A model generated the notes under the pieces. That model had not been told where the DNA came from and did no database searches. It saw nothing but the letters and a program-made list of their open reading frames with translations. 64,000 bases of DNA. It comes from DATHBD01 sp035296325. Its GTDB lineage: Bacteria; Actinomycetota; Actinomycetes; Mycobacteriales; Micromonosporaceae. The position numbers were made by a program, and so were the translations under genes. This document shows positions 16,539 to 25,512 of the stretch, piece after piece. Each line of letters begins with the position of its first letter. The stretch's first letter is position 1. The stretch lies in contig DATHBD010000058.1 of the NCBI GenBank assembly GCA_035296325.1, positions 227,636 through 291,635 of the forward strand, written 5' to 3'.

Positions 16539-17719
16539 CGGAGACGCTCCAGCAGACCGCCGAACAGCCGACCGCAGGCCGACCGGGCTCCGGCCAGCCG
16601 AAGACCCGGGCGCACAGCCTGCGCTCCTCCCATGTCGCGGATTTTCCGGCGCTGACCGGGCGCGAAGAGGAGTGGCGGTTCACTCCGCTGCGCCGGCTTC
16701 GCGGCCTCGCGTCGGCTGACGGGACGGCCGTCGGCGCGACGCCGAAGGTCGAGTTCGTCCACCTCCCGGCCGGGGTGACCGGCATGGTCGTGGACCGGGC
16801 CGACGCCGCGGTGCCGGCGGGGTTCGTGCCGTTCGACCGGATCAGCGCCCTGGCGGCCGGGGCGGCGACCGAGGTGACCCTGCTCGAGGTGGGCGCCGGC
16901 GCGCTGCCGGAGACGGCTGCGGTGGTCCGGATCCTGGGCGGCGGGACCGAGCCGGCCTCGTTCGGCCGGACCGTGGTCCGGGTCGGGCGGCTCGCCGAGG
17001 CGACCGTCGTCGTGGAGTACACCGGCTCGGTGACGCTTGCCGACAACGTCGAGGTGAGCGTCGGTGACGGCGCCCGCCTGACCCTGGTCACCGTCACCGA
17101 CTGGGCCGCCGACGCGGTGCAGGCCCAGCACGTCAACCTGCGGCTCGGCCGCGACGCCCAGGTGCTGCACGTCCAGGTGACGCTCGGCGGGGATCTCGTC
17201 CGGCAGTACACAAGCGTGGACTACACCGACCGCGGCGGCGAGTGCGAGGCGTACGGCCTCTACTTCGCCACCGCCGGCCAGCACCTGGAACACCGGCTGC
17301 TGGTGGACCACTCGGCGCCGGACTGCCGCAGCTACGTCGGCTACCGCGGCGCGCTGCAGGGCCAGGGCGCACACACCGTGTGGGTGGGCGACGTGCTGAT
17401 CCGCGCCGAGGCGACCGGTACCGACACGTACGAGATCAACCGCAACCTGATCCTGTCCGACGGCGCCCGGGCCGACTCGGTGCCCAACCTCGAGATCGAA
17501 ACCGGTGAGGTCTCCGGTGCCGGCCACGCCAGCACCACCGGCCGGTTCGACGATGAGCAGCTCTTCTACCTGATGGCCCGCGGCATCCCGGTGGAGGAGG
17601 CGCGCAAGCTCGTGGTGCGTGGCTTCTTCGCGGAGCTGCTCGGCAAGATCCCGGTCGAGGACCTGCGCGAGCGGCTCGGCGCCGCGGTGGAGGCCCGGCT
17701 GGTCGAGGCCGGTTCATGA
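16535..17719 (+). CDS. sufD: Fe-S cluster assembly protein SufD
   Basis: This 394-residue SufB paralogue forms a heterodimer with SufB in the SufBC2D scaffold. It has EEWRFTPLRRLRGL near residue 45, a beta-helix core with LGRDAQVLHVQVTLGGDL and HRLLVDHSAPDCRSYVGYRGAL, and the shared C-terminal DEQLFYLMARGIPVEEARKLVVRGFFAELL. The histidine at HRLLVDHSAP corresponds to the region implicated in iron acquisition in the family. It is coupled at both ends by ATGA overlaps, to sufB and to the Rieske gene. Confidence 0.96.
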   Translation: MTETLQQTAEQPTAGRPGSGQPKTRAHSLRSSHVADFPALTGREEEWRFTPLRRLRGLASADGTAVGATPKVEFVHLPAGVTGMVVDRADAAVPAGFVPFDRISALAAGAATEVTLLEVGAGALPETAAVVRILGGGTEPASFGRTVVRVGRLAEATVVVEYTGSVTLADNVEVSVGDGARLTLVTVTDWAADAVQAQHVNLRLGRDAQVLHVQVTLGGDLVRQYTSVDYTDRGGECEAYGLYFATAGQHLEHRLLVDHSAPDCRSYVGYRGALQGQGAHTVWVGDVLIRAEATGTDTYEINRNLILSDGARADSVPNLEIETGEVSGAGHASTTGRFDDEQLFYLMARGIPVEEARKLVVRGFFAELLGKIPVEDLRERLGAAVEARLVEAGS

Positions 17720-18063
17720 GCGAGCGGGTTGGCGCCGCCGTACGCGTGTGTTCGGTCAGCGAGGTGGCGAAGGGCAGCGTGCTCGCCACCGAGGTGGAGG
17801 GCACCCCGTTGGCGGTCGTGCACGCCGACGACGACCAGATCTACGCGATCTACGACGAGTGCTCGCATGCCCAGGTGGCGCTGTCCGAGGGCGAGGTGGA
17901 CGGCTGCACGCTGGAGTGCTGGCTGCACGGCTCGCGGTTCGACCTGCGCACCGGCAAGCCGAGCGGCCTTCCCGCCACCGAGCCCGTGCCGGTCTACCCG
18001 GTCGAGGTCCGCGATGGCGATGTCTACGTGAGTTTGAACCCGAGTAACGGAGTCGACTGGTGA
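17716..18063 (+). CDS. Rieske-type [2Fe-2S] ferredoxin in the suf operon
   Basis: This 115-residue protein is a single Rieske domain. The cluster ligands are CSH (Cys53, His55) and CWLHG (Cys72, His75), spaced as in non-heme oxygenase ferredoxins such as NirD/BphF-type proteins. No oxygenase is nearby. Instead the gene lies between sufD and sufC with 4-base overlaps on both sides, a position that is conserved in actinomycetes. A role in electron supply or cluster handling during SUF assembly is inference. Confidence 0.92.
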   Translation: MSERVGAAVRVCSVSEVAKGSVLATEVEGTPLAVVHADDDQIYAIYDECSHAQVALSEGEVDGCTLECWLHGSRFDLRTGKPSGLPATEPVPVYPVEVRDGDVYVSLNPSNGVDW

Positions 18064-18833
18064 GTGTTCTGGAAATCCGCGGCCTGAAGGTCTCGGTCAA
18101 GCTGCCCGAGGGCGAGTCGAAGCCGATTCTGTCCGGCGTCGACCTCACCGTACGGGCGGGGGAGACCCACGCCATCATGGGGCCGAACGGCTCCGGTAAG
18201 TCGACCCTGGCGTACTCCATCGCCGGGCACCCGAAGTACGAGGTGACCGGCGGGTCGGTGACGCTGGACGGCGTCGACGTGCTTGAGATGACGGTGGACG
18301 AGCGCGCCCGCGCCGGGCTGTTCCTCGCCATGCAGTACCCGGTCGAGGTCCCCGGCGTCAGCGTCGCGAACTTCCTGCGTACCGCGAAGACCGCCATCGA
18401 CGGCGAGGCGCCGAAGCTGCGCACCTGGGCCGGCGAGCTGCGCGGCGCCATGGAGCGGCTGCAGATGGACCCGGCGTTCGCCCAGCGCAACGTCAACGAG
18501 GGCTTCTCCGGCGGCGAGAAGAAGCGGCACGAGATCGTGCAGATGGAGCTGCTTCAGCCAAAGGTGGCGATCCTCGACGAGACCGACTCCGGCCTGGACA
18601 TCGACGCGCTGCGGGTGGTCAGCGGCGGCATCACCCGGATCCGGGAGGCCGGCCAGACCGGTCTGCTGCTGATCACGCACTACACCCGCATCCTGCGCTA
18701 CGTGCGGCCGGACTTCGTGCACGTCTTCGTCGGCGGAAAGATCGTCGAGCAGGGTGGGGCGGAACTCGCCGAGAAGCTGGAAGCCGAGGGGTACGAGCGG
18801 TACCTCGCCGGCGCCGGGCCGGCGGCGGTCTGA
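18060..18833 (+). CDS. sufC: Fe-S cluster assembly ATPase SufC
   Basis: This 257-residue ABC-type ATPase of the SufBC2D complex couples ATP hydrolysis to scaffold opening. Visible motifs are Walker A GPNGSGKST near residue 41, the Q-loop in MQYPVEVPGV, the signature FSGGEKKR near residue 147 and Walker B VAILDETDSGLD. The FSGGEKKRHEI and DSGLDIDAL sequences are specific to SufC rather than to transporters. The GTG at 18060 overlaps the Rieske stop. sufS follows after one base. Confidence 0.97.
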   Translation: MSVLEIRGLKVSVKLPEGESKPILSGVDLTVRAGETHAIMGPNGSGKSTLAYSIAGHPKYEVTGGSVTLDGVDVLEMTVDERARAGLFLAMQYPVEVPGVSVANFLRTAKTAIDGEAPKLRTWAGELRGAMERLQMDPAFAQRNVNEGFSGGEKKRHEIVQMELLQPKVAILDETDSGLDIDALRVVSGGITRIREAGQTGLLLITHYTRILRYVRPDFVHVFVGGKIVEQGGAELAEKLEAEGYERYLAGAGPAAV

Positions 18834-18834
18834 G

Positions 18835-20136
18835 ATGACCACCGGGACCCTGGCTGGGCTGCGGGACTCCGACTCGGTCGGCGTGCTCGACGTCGAGCGG
18901 CTGCGGGCCGACTTCCCGATCCTCGGTCGGGAGATCAACGGAAATCCGCTGGTCTATCTCGACTCGGCGGCGACCTCGCAGAAGCCGCGCCAGGTGCTCG
19001 ACGCGCTCTACCGGCACTACGCGCACACCAATGCCAACGTCTCCCGCTCGGTGCACACGCTCGGCACCGAGGCAACCGAGGCGTACGAGGGTGCACGCGC
19101 GAAGGTCGCCACGTTTCTCGGGGCTGCGAGTCCGGACGAGATCGTCTTCACCAAGAACGTCACCGAAGCGATCAACCTCGTGGCGTACGCCTTTCTGAAC
19201 GCCTCGGTCGGGCTCACCGGCGACCCGCGCTTCCAACTGCGCCCGGGCGACGAGGTGGTGATCTCCGAGATGGAGCACCACTCGAACATCGTGCCGTGGC
19301 AGCTGCTCTGCGAGCGCACCGGCGCGACCCTGCGCTGGCTCGGCATCACCGACGACGGCCGGCTCGACCTGGCCGATCTCGACACGGTGATCAACGAGCG
19401 GACGAGGATCGTGTCGTTCGTGCACGTGTCGAACATCCTCGGCACGATCAACCCGGTTGACGCGGTGGTGGCACGGGCCCGCGCCGTCGGCGCGTTGGTG
19501 TTCCTCGACGCCGCGCAGTCGGTGCCGCACCTGCCGGTCGACGTGGCGGCGCTCGGCGTGGACTTCGTCGGTTTCACCGGACACAAGATGTGCGCCCCCA
19601 CCGGCATCGGCGTGCTGTGGGGTCGGTACGAACTGCTGGACGCCATGCCGCCGTTCCTGGGCGGCGGTTCCATGATCGAGACGGTGAGCCGGACCGGCAC
19701 CACCTACGCGGCACCACCGATGCGGTTCGAGGCGGGTACGCCGCCGATCGCGGAGGCGGTCGCCTTGGGCGCGGCGGTGGACTACCTCACCGGGGTGGGT
19801 ATGGCCGCCATCCAGGCGCACGAGCGCGAGCTGACCGGGTACGCCCTGGATGCCCTCGCCACCGTGCCCGGCCTGCGGATCGTCGGCCCACCGTCGGTTC
19901 AGGGGCGCGGCGGAAGCATCTCGTTCGTGCTCTCCGACATCCATCCACACGACGTCGGACAGATCCTCGACGCGGCCGGCGTGCAGGTCAGGGTCGGGCA
20001 CCACTGCGCCCGCCCGGTGTGTGTGCGGTTCGCTGTGCCGGCCACCACCCGTGCCTCGTTCTACCTGTACACGACACCGGCCGAGGTGGACGCGCTGGTG
20101 CACGGACTGGAGCAGGTACGGGGGGTGTTCGGCTGA
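18835..20136 (+). CDS. sufS: cysteine desulfurase SufS
   Basis: This 433-residue PLP enzyme releases sulfur from cysteine as a persulfide for Fe-S assembly. Visible are YLDSAATSQKPRQVLDAL at the start, SEMEHHSNIVPWQ, the internal-aldimine lysine in FTGHKMCAPTGIG (about residue 251), and the class II catalytic Cys391 in RVGHHCARPVC. The length and the short HHCARP loop assign it to SufS rather than IscS. The ATG at 18835 follows the sufC stop by one base. Its stop overlaps sufU in TGATG, which fits SufU being its sulfur acceptor. Confidence 0.97.
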   Translation: MTTGTLAGLRDSDSVGVLDVERLRADFPILGREINGNPLVYLDSAATSQKPRQVLDALYRHYAHTNANVSRSVHTLGTEATEAYEGARAKVATFLGAASPDEIVFTKNVTEAINLVAYAFLNASVGLTGDPRFQLRPGDEVVISEMEHHSNIVPWQLLCERTGATLRWLGITDDGRLDLADLDTVINERTRIVSFVHVSNILGTINPVDAVVARARAVGALVFLDAAQSVPHLPVDVAALGVDFVGFTGHKMCAPTGIGVLWGRYELLDAMPPFLGGGSMIETVSRTGTTYAAPPMRFEAGTPPIAEAVALGAAVDYLTGVGMAAIQAHERELTGYALDALATVPGLRIVGPPSVQGRGGSISFVLSDIHPHDVGQILDAAGVQVRVGHHCARPVCVRFAVPATTRASFYLYTTPAEVDALVHGLEQVRGVFG

Positions 20137-20687
20137 TGCTGGTGACCCAGCTCTACCAGGAGATCATCCTCGATCACTACAAGCATCCGCACGGCCGGGG
20201 CCTGCGGGAGCCGTACGACACCGAGGCGCACCACGTGAACCCGACCTGCGGCGACGAGGTGACGCTGCGCGTCCGGCTCGCCGGTGATCGCCTGGCCGAG
20301 GTGTCCTATGCGGGGCAGGGCTGCTCGATCAGCCAGGCTTCGGCGAGTGTCCTGCACGAACTGGTCAACGGTGCCGCCGTGCACGACGCGCTGGCCCGCC
20401 ACGAGGCGTTCGCCACGCTGATGGCGGGCCGGGGGAACGTCGAGCCGGACGAGGCGGTGCTCGGCGACGGTGTCGCCTTCGCCGGCGTCGCCCGGTACCC
20501 GGCCCGGGTGAAGTGCGCGCTGCTGCCGTGGATGGCACTCAAGGACGCGCTGTCCCGGGCGGTCGCGGCATCCGGTTCCGCACCGACGACGCAACTGAGT
20601 CCCGAGCCCGTCACCCAACCCACCGGCCAGCCGGCGGCTCTGCCCGGCGACGGACCGGCACAAACCAAGGTAGGAGGCTCCGCATGA
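20136..20687 (+). CDS. sufU: Zn-dependent sulfur acceptor SufU
   Basis: This 183-residue protein resembles IscU/NifU scaffolds but carries the SufU pattern: Cys38 in NPTCGDEV, Cys63 in GQGCSISQASAS, and Cys127 in VKCALLPW. With the Asp of CGD they can form the zinc site that receives sulfur from SufS. It ends with a Pro/Thr/Gln-rich tail of about 45 residues, longer than in Bacillus SufU and probably disordered. It overlaps sufS by one base and the next gene by four. A TAGGAGG near the 3' end serves the downstream start. Confidence 0.95.
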   Translation: MLVTQLYQEIILDHYKHPHGRGLREPYDTEAHHVNPTCGDEVTLRVRLAGDRLAEVSYAGQGCSISQASASVLHELVNGAAVHDALARHEAFATLMAGRGNVEPDEAVLGDGVAFAGVARYPARVKCALLPWMALKDALSRAVAASGSAPTTQLSPEPVTQPTGQPAALPGDGPAQTKVGGSA

Positions 20688-21124
20688 GCGAGACCACCGA
20701 TGTGGCACCGGCCACGCCCACTCCGACGGCACCGCTGGGCGAAGCTGCGGCACCAGGCGCGACGACGGTCGTCGCACCGGCCGCGCCAGCCGGGAAGCCG
20801 AAGCCGGACCTGGCCGACCTCGAGGAGGCCATGAAGGACGTGGTCGACCCGGAACTCGGGATCAACGTGGTCGACCTCGGCCTGGTCTACGGGCTGCATG
20901 TCGATGACGACAACGTCGCCACCATCGACATGACGCTGACCTCCGCGGCGTGCCCCCTCACCGACGTGATCGAGGACCAGGCCCGACAGGCTCTCACCAC
21001 CGGCCCCGGCGGTGGCCTGGTGGACGACATCCGGATCAACTGGGTGTGGCTGCCGCCGTGGGGTCCGGACAAGATCTCCGACGAGGGTCGCGATCAGTTG
21101 CGGGCGCTCGGCTTCAACGTCTGA
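20684..21124 (+). CDS. sufT: SufT-like metal-sulfur cluster assembly factor (MIP18/DUF59)
   Basis: This 146-residue protein has an Ala/Thr/Pro-rich head of about 45 residues, followed by a MIP18 domain: LEEAMKDVVDPELGINVVDLGLVYGLHVDDDNVATIDMTLTSAACPLTDVIEDQ. The AACPL cysteine is the reactive or metal-binding residue of the family. SufT proteins act late in Fe-S maturation or carriage. The ATG at 20684 has TAGGAGG eight bases upstream and overlaps sufU (ATGA). It ends the suf operon, convergent with a metallopeptidase gene 19 bases away. Confidence 0.9.
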   Translation: MSETTDVAPATPTPTAPLGEAAAPGATTVVAPAAPAGKPKPDLADLEEAMKDVVDPELGINVVDLGLVYGLHVDDDNVATIDMTLTSAACPLTDVIEDQARQALTTGPGGGLVDDIRINWVWLPPWGPDKISDEGRDQLRALGFNV

Positions 21125-21143
21125 CCGCAACCAGGCCGGTTGG

Positions 21144-22097
21144 CTATACCGCCCCGCTGAACGTGTCGCACTGCTTCGGGTCGCCGCTGTTGTAACCCCG
21201 GGTGAACCACTCCCGACGCTCCGCGGACGTGCCGTGGGTGAAGTTGTCCGGATCGACCCGCTGACCGGACTTCTTCTGGATGGCGTCGTCGCCGATCGCC
21301 TCCGCCGTCTCCACCGCCTCCTGGACGTCCTGCGCGGTGATCCGCTTGAACAGTGGCTGGCCGCCGGCGTCGGTGGTGGTGGTCGCGGCCTTCGCCCAGT
21401 TTCCGGCGTAGCAGTCGGCCTGCAGTTCCAGCATCACCGAGTACCTGTTGGCGTTGGCCTGATCGCTCTGTTGCAGCCGGCGCATCTTCGCCTCGGTGCC
21501 CAGCACGGTCTGCATGTGGTGGCCGTACTCGTGGGCCAGTACATACGGCGCGGCGAATTCGCCGGTCGCACCGAACCGGTTCGACAGCTCGTTGTAGAAG
21601 GTGAGATCGATGTAGACGTGCCGGTCGGCCGGGCAGTAGAACGGGCCCACCCCGGAGTCGGCTTGGCCGCAGCCGGTGTTGACGCCGCCGGAGAAGAACC
21701 GGGTGGTCGCCGCTTCGTAGGGTTTGCCGAACGAAGCCGGCGTCTGGGCCTGCCAGTAGGCCTGGATCGAGTTGATGTAGAGCACGTTGCGACAGTCCAC
21801 GTCCTGGAACCGGTTCGGGTTCGTCTTGGCGCACCGCTCGTTGAGCGTGGTGTTGTCGGCCTGCTGGTCACCGCTCGTTCCGCCAAGGATGTTGGTGCCC
21901 AGCCCGCCGCCGAGGCAGACCGACGCCACCACGATAACCAGCGTGACGATGAGACCGATCCGCCCCCCGCCGATCGGAATCGGGATCCCGCCAAAACCGC
22001 CGCCGCCGCCGAACCCGCCACCGCCACCGCCGCCACCGGAGCCGCGCAGGTCCTCGACCTGACCGGTGTCCAGATCCGCGTTCTCGTTGAGCTCCAT
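21144..22097 (-). CDS. neutral zinc metallopeptidase (YpfJ-like), membrane-anchored
   Basis: This 317-residue protein starts with an acidic head and a striking Gly-rich run (about residues 20-38). One membrane helix (IGLIVTLVIVVASVCLGG) follows, then an extracytoplasmic domain. That domain has AAPYVLAHEYGHHMQ near residue 188, the HExxH-type zinc site with His and Glu, and a downstream LELQADCYAGNWA that supplies a further conserved acidic ligand. Several cysteines suggest disulfides. The family is annotated as neutral zinc metallopeptidase of unknown substrate. The ATG at 22097 has GGAGC just upstream. Confidence 0.88.
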   Translation of the reverse strand: MELNENADLDTGQVEDLRGSGGGGGGGGFGGGGGFGGIPIPIGGGRIGLIVTLVIVVASVCLGGGLGTNILGGTSGDQQADNTTLNERCAKTNPNRFQDVDCRNVLYINSIQAYWQAQTPASFGKPYEAATTRFFSGGVNTGCGQADSGVGPFYCPADRHVYIDLTFYNELSNRFGATGEFAAPYVLAHEYGHHMQTVLGTEAKMRRLQQSDQANANRYSVMLELQADCYAGNWAKAATTTTDAGGQPLFKRITAQDVQEAVETAEAIGDDAIQKKSGQRVDPDNFTHGTSAERREWFTRGYNSGDPKQCDTFSGAV

Positions 22098-22168
22098 CTT
22101 GCTCCGTTCGGAAAGCGTCGTCCGGTGGGGGTCGCAGCCGGACGCCGGGCACGCCCGGTGCTCGGCTG

Positions 22169-22192
22169 TTACCCGATGATCTTGTCGGGTAA
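22169..22192. promoter_or_regulatory. inverted repeat in the divergent metallopeptidase/ABC-F promoter region
   Basis: TTACCCGA and TCGGGTAA form perfect 8-base arms around an 8-base spacer, between two divergent genes. An operator for a dimeric regulator or a small hairpin are both possible. I know no named factor for it. Confidence 0.4.
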
Positions 22193-22338
22193 TCGCTGCG
22201 CGCGGATCTCCAGCGGCCAGGTAGACTGGTTGGCGTGCTCCTCTGCGAAGACTGACCCGCCCCACCCCGACCGCTGCTGGCGGCCGGCGATGTGGTGTGC
22301 CCGGTCAGCCCCCCGATAGTCGAGAGTGAGCGTTTGAC

Positions 22339-23955
22339 ATGATCTCCGTTTCCGGACTTGAGCTGCGTGCCGGCGCCCGCATCCTCCTCGGCGACGTCAC
22401 CCTGCGAGTCCAGCCCGGCGACCGGATCGGCCTGGTCGGGCGCAACGGCGCCGGAAAGACCACCACGCTGAAGGTGCTCGCCGGCGAGGGGACCCCATTC
22501 GCGGGGCACGTGGAGCGCAAGGGCCCGGTCGGCTACCTCCCACAGGACCCGCGCACCGGCGACCTGGATGTCACCGCCCGCGACAGAGTGCTCTCCGCCC
22601 GTGGGCTGGACGCGATCCTGGCCGAGATGAACAAGCTCGAGATCGCGATGGGCGAGGTCGACAACGAGAAGGCGATCCGGCGCTACGGCTCGCTCGAGGA
22701 CCGGTTCGCCGGCCTCGGCGGGTACGCGGCCGAGGCCGAGGCCGCCCGCATCTGCGCCAACCTGGGGCTGCCCGACCGGGTGCTCGCCCAGCCGCTGCGG
22801 ACCCTCTCCGGCGGTCAGCGCCGTCGGGTCGAGCTGGCCCGGATCCTGTTCCGGGACGCCGCGGCAACCGGCGGCGGCACCCTGCTGCTGGACGAGCCGA
22901 CGAACCACCTCGACGCCGACTCCATCACCTGGCTGCGCGGGTTCCTCTCGTCGCACAAGGGCGGGCTGATCGTGATCTCCCACGATGCGTCGCTGCTCGA
23001 GGCGGTGGTCAACAAGGTGTGGTTCCTGGACGGCAACCGCACCACGATCGACCAGTACAACGTCGGCTGGAAGACCTACCTGCAGCAGCGGGAGACCGAC
23101 GAGCGGCGCCGGCACCGGGAGCGGGCCAACGCGGAGAAGAAGGCCGGCGCGTTGTTCGCCCAGGCGGACAAGATGCGGGCCAAGGCCACGAAGACGGTGG
23201 CGGCCCAGAACATGGCGCGCCGGGCTGAGAAGATGCTCTCCGGCCTGGAGGACGTCCGCGCCGCCGAGAAGGTGGCCAAGGTGCGCTTCCCAAGCCCGGT
23301 GCCGTGCGGGAAGACGCCGCTGACGGCAATCGGACTGTCCAAGTCGTACGGTTCGCTGGAAATCTTCTGCGATGTCGACCTGGCCGTCGACCGGGGCTCC
23401 CGGGTCGCCATCCTCGGCCTGAACGGCGCCGGAAAGACCACGTTGCTGCGGATGCTCGCCGGGCTGCTGGAGCCGGACACCGGGGCGGTGCAGCCCGGGC
23501 ACGGGCTGCGGCTGGGCTACTACGCCCAGGAGCACGAAACGCTCGACATCGATCGGACCATTCTGGAGATCATGCGCTCCGCGGCGTCCCAGCATGCCAG
23601 CAACCTGACCGACACCGAGTTGCGGTCCATCCTGGGCGCGTTCCTCTTCTCCGGTGACGACGTGGGCAAGCCGGCCGGCGTGCTCTCCGGTGGGGAGAAG
23701 ACCCGACTGGCGTTGGCCACGCTGGTCTGTTCCGGTGCCAACGTGCTGCTGCTGGACGAACCGACGAACAACCTCGACCCGATCAGCCGGGAGCAGGTGC
23801 TCGACGCGATCGCCCGGTACCCGGGCGCCATCGTGCTCGTGACGCACGATCCGGGCTGCGTCACCGCGTTGAAGCCGGACCGGGCGATCCTGCTGCCCGA
23901 CGGCGTTGAGGACACCTGGAGCGACGACCTGCTGGAACTCGTCGAGCTCGCCTGA
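22339..23955 (+). CDS. ABC-F family ATPase
   Basis: This 538-residue soluble protein has two ABC domains and no membrane segments. Walker A GRNGAGKTT is near residue 35 with signature LSGGQRRR near 156 and Walker B LLLDEPTNHLD. The second set is GLNGAGKTT near 359, LSGGEKTR near 448 and LLLDEPTNNLD. A charged linker of about 80 residues (ERRRHRERANAEKKAGALF) joins them, as in ABC-F proteins that enter the ribosomal E site. Translation-factor (Etta/Uup-like) versus antibiotic-protection roles cannot be told apart by eye. The ATG at 22339 gives the usual short MISVSGLELRAG start. Confidence 0.9.
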   Translation: MISVSGLELRAGARILLGDVTLRVQPGDRIGLVGRNGAGKTTTLKVLAGEGTPFAGHVERKGPVGYLPQDPRTGDLDVTARDRVLSARGLDAILAEMNKLEIAMGEVDNEKAIRRYGSLEDRFAGLGGYAAEAEAARICANLGLPDRVLAQPLRTLSGGQRRRVELARILFRDAAATGGGTLLLDEPTNHLDADSITWLRGFLSSHKGGLIVISHDASLLEAVVNKVWFLDGNRTTIDQYNVGWKTYLQQRETDERRRHRERANAEKKAGALFAQADKMRAKATKTVAAQNMARRAEKMLSGLEDVRAAEKVAKVRFPSPVPCGKTPLTAIGLSKSYGSLEIFCDVDLAVDRGSRVAILGLNGAGKTTLLRMLAGLLEPDTGAVQPGHGLRLGYYAQEHETLDIDRTILEIMRSAASQHASNLTDTELRSILGAFLFSGDDVGKPAGVLSGGEKTRLALATLVCSGANVLLLDEPTNNLDPISREQVLDAIARYPGAIVLVTHDPGCVTALKPDRAILLPDGVEDTWSDDLLELVELA

Positions 23956-23964
23956 GTCGGCCGG

Positions 23965-25374
23965 TCACCATGGCGTTGCCAGCAACGCTTCCACCGTGAC
24001 GGCAACGATCGCGCCCAGCCCGGCCAGCAGCAGCGGAGCAGCGACCGGCGGGCCGGCCTGCCGTTCCGGTGCGACCGCGGCGACGGTCAGCCACGGGAAG
24101 AACGCCAGCCACGCATGCTCGACGCCGCCACGGGCCAGACCCGTCACGATGGAGAAGGTGACCGCCGCGCCGGCACCGGCCAGAAACGGCCAGGCCGCCG
24201 TGTTGCGGATCTTCCGACCACTCGCGAACAGTGGCGGCCCGGCAGCGAGCAGCAGCGCCACCAGACTGATCCCGCTCCACCACAGCGCCGATCGGTACGG
24301 CTCGATCCGGCTGGTGTAGTCGGAGTGCGCCATCTGCAGGCCCTCCACCCAGTTGAATCCGAGCGCCTGGGCGCCGAACAGCGGCAGCAGCGCCCCGACG
24401 CCGGTCACGATGTTCAGCCCGGGCCGGCGGCGGGCGAAGTACAGGCACACGACGCTGAGCCCCAGCCATGGCGCGGCGTACGAGAACAGCGCGGCGACGC
24501 CGGTGAGCAGGCCGGCCAGCAGCGCCCAGCCGCCCGCCGGCCAACCCTTGGACTGTCGGCGACTCGCCCGGACCCCGGCCACCACGAGCGCGGCGCCGAG
24601 CACCGCCACAATGGCATCCATACTCACCGCTACCCAGACCGCGTACGGGGCGAGGACCAGCACGGGCGCGTACCGCCGCGCCGGCGTCTCGCCGCAGGAA
24701 TCGCGCACCGCGGCCAGCACCAATGGCACGGTGAGCACGCCCAGTGCGGTCACCAGCAGACCGAGTACCACGTGGTCGGCGACGCCGAGCCGGGCGAGCG
24801 CCCACAGCAGCAGGACCGGACCGGGCGGATGCCCGCGCGTCGCCACCGCGTGCGCCGCCGGATCCGCTGTGAACCGGGCGAGATATCCATCGGGATCGTC
24901 ACCGACGTCGCTCAGGTCGACGAGGTACTCCTCCGGTGAGCCGAGCGCGTCGGTGAGGCCGGACGCACCGTCGGCCAGGGCCAGGGCCATCGCCCAGGCC
25001 AGCGCCGTGAGGTAGGCGGTGACCTGTACCCAGCGCCAGGCCATCCGCTCCCACCATCCGCGGGCCGCCAGAGCCAGGATCACCACGGCAACCGCTGGCG
25101 CCAACAGGCTCCCGGCACCCATGTGGACGCGGTACCGCCCGAGGAAGGGCGCGCTGGCGGTGCCGAGTTGCGCGCCGGCGTAGACCGACAGGGCGGTGAG
25201 GCTGAGTCCGAGCACCGCGAGCAGGGTCCATCCGGCCGCGTCGCGCCATGCACGGAAGTGGTCCCCGCCCTGATCAGACCGCGTGGGTTGACCCTTGCGG
25301 TCGGCAGGGCGAGGCTGCCTGCGGACCGCAGTTCGCGGCTCCCGGGCGGAGTCCGGATCGGCTTCGCGTGTCAC
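23965..25374 (-). CDS. polytopic membrane protein, GT-C glycosyltransferase-like
   Basis: This 469-residue protein has a polar, Arg-rich head of about 45 residues followed by roughly 11 hydrophobic helices. Between helices lie YLVDLSDVGDDPDGYLARF and RGHPPGPVLLLWALARLG; the HPPG motif occurs in polyprenyl-phosphate-dependent GT-C transferases. An acidic loop of that kind commonly carries the catalytic Asp. Donor and acceptor are unknown. It could be a mannosyl- or arabinosyl-transferase-like protein of envelope synthesis, or an uncharacterised relative. GTG start at 25374. It ends convergently, 9 bases from the ABC-F gene. Confidence 0.75.
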   Translation of the reverse strand: MTREADPDSAREPRTAVRRQPRPADRKGQPTRSDQGGDHFRAWRDAAGWTLLAVLGLSLTALSVYAGAQLGTASAPFLGRYRVHMGAGSLLAPAVAVVILALAARGWWERMAWRWVQVTAYLTALAWAMALALADGASGLTDALGSPEEYLVDLSDVGDDPDGYLARFTADPAAHAVATRGHPPGPVLLLWALARLGVADHVVLGLLVTALGVLTVPLVLAAVRDSCGETPARRYAPVLVLAPYAVWVAVSMDAIVAVLGAALVVAGVRASRRQSKGWPAGGWALLAGLLTGVAALFSYAAPWLGLSVVCLYFARRRPGLNIVTGVGALLPLFGAQALGFNWVEGLQMAHSDYTSRIEPYRSALWWSGISLVALLLAAGPPLFASGRKIRNTAAWPFLAGAGAAVTFSIVTGLARGGVEHAWLAFFPWLTVAAVAPERQAGPPVAAPLLLAGLGAIVAVTVEALLATPW

Positions 25375-25456
25375 GGCGTATCAACCTATCGGGTTCGGAA
25401 CAATGCTCTGCGTGTCGATTGGCGCGTCGTCGATATCTGGCGCATGATCGTCAGAC

Positions 25457-25478
25457 GCGGTCTAATAGGTGAGACCGC
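25457..25478. promoter_or_regulatory. inverted repeat upstream of the small HTH gene
   Basis: GCGGTCT and AGACCGC are perfect 7-base arms around AATAGGTG, 35 bases before the HTH start. The spacer is AT-rich and could include a -10 element (TCTAATAGGT). The placement suits autoregulation by the HTH protein, but this is inference. Confidence 0.4.
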
Positions 25479-25512
25479 ACCAACCGCTCAGTCTGGGACG
25501 TGAGGGATCAGC

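Noticed and set aside
22339..23955. ABC-F protein as an antibiotic-resistance determinant
   Set aside because: No biosynthetic cluster or resistance neighbours are present, and the linker could not be assigned to a resistance subfamily by eye; kept as a general ABC-F ATPase.
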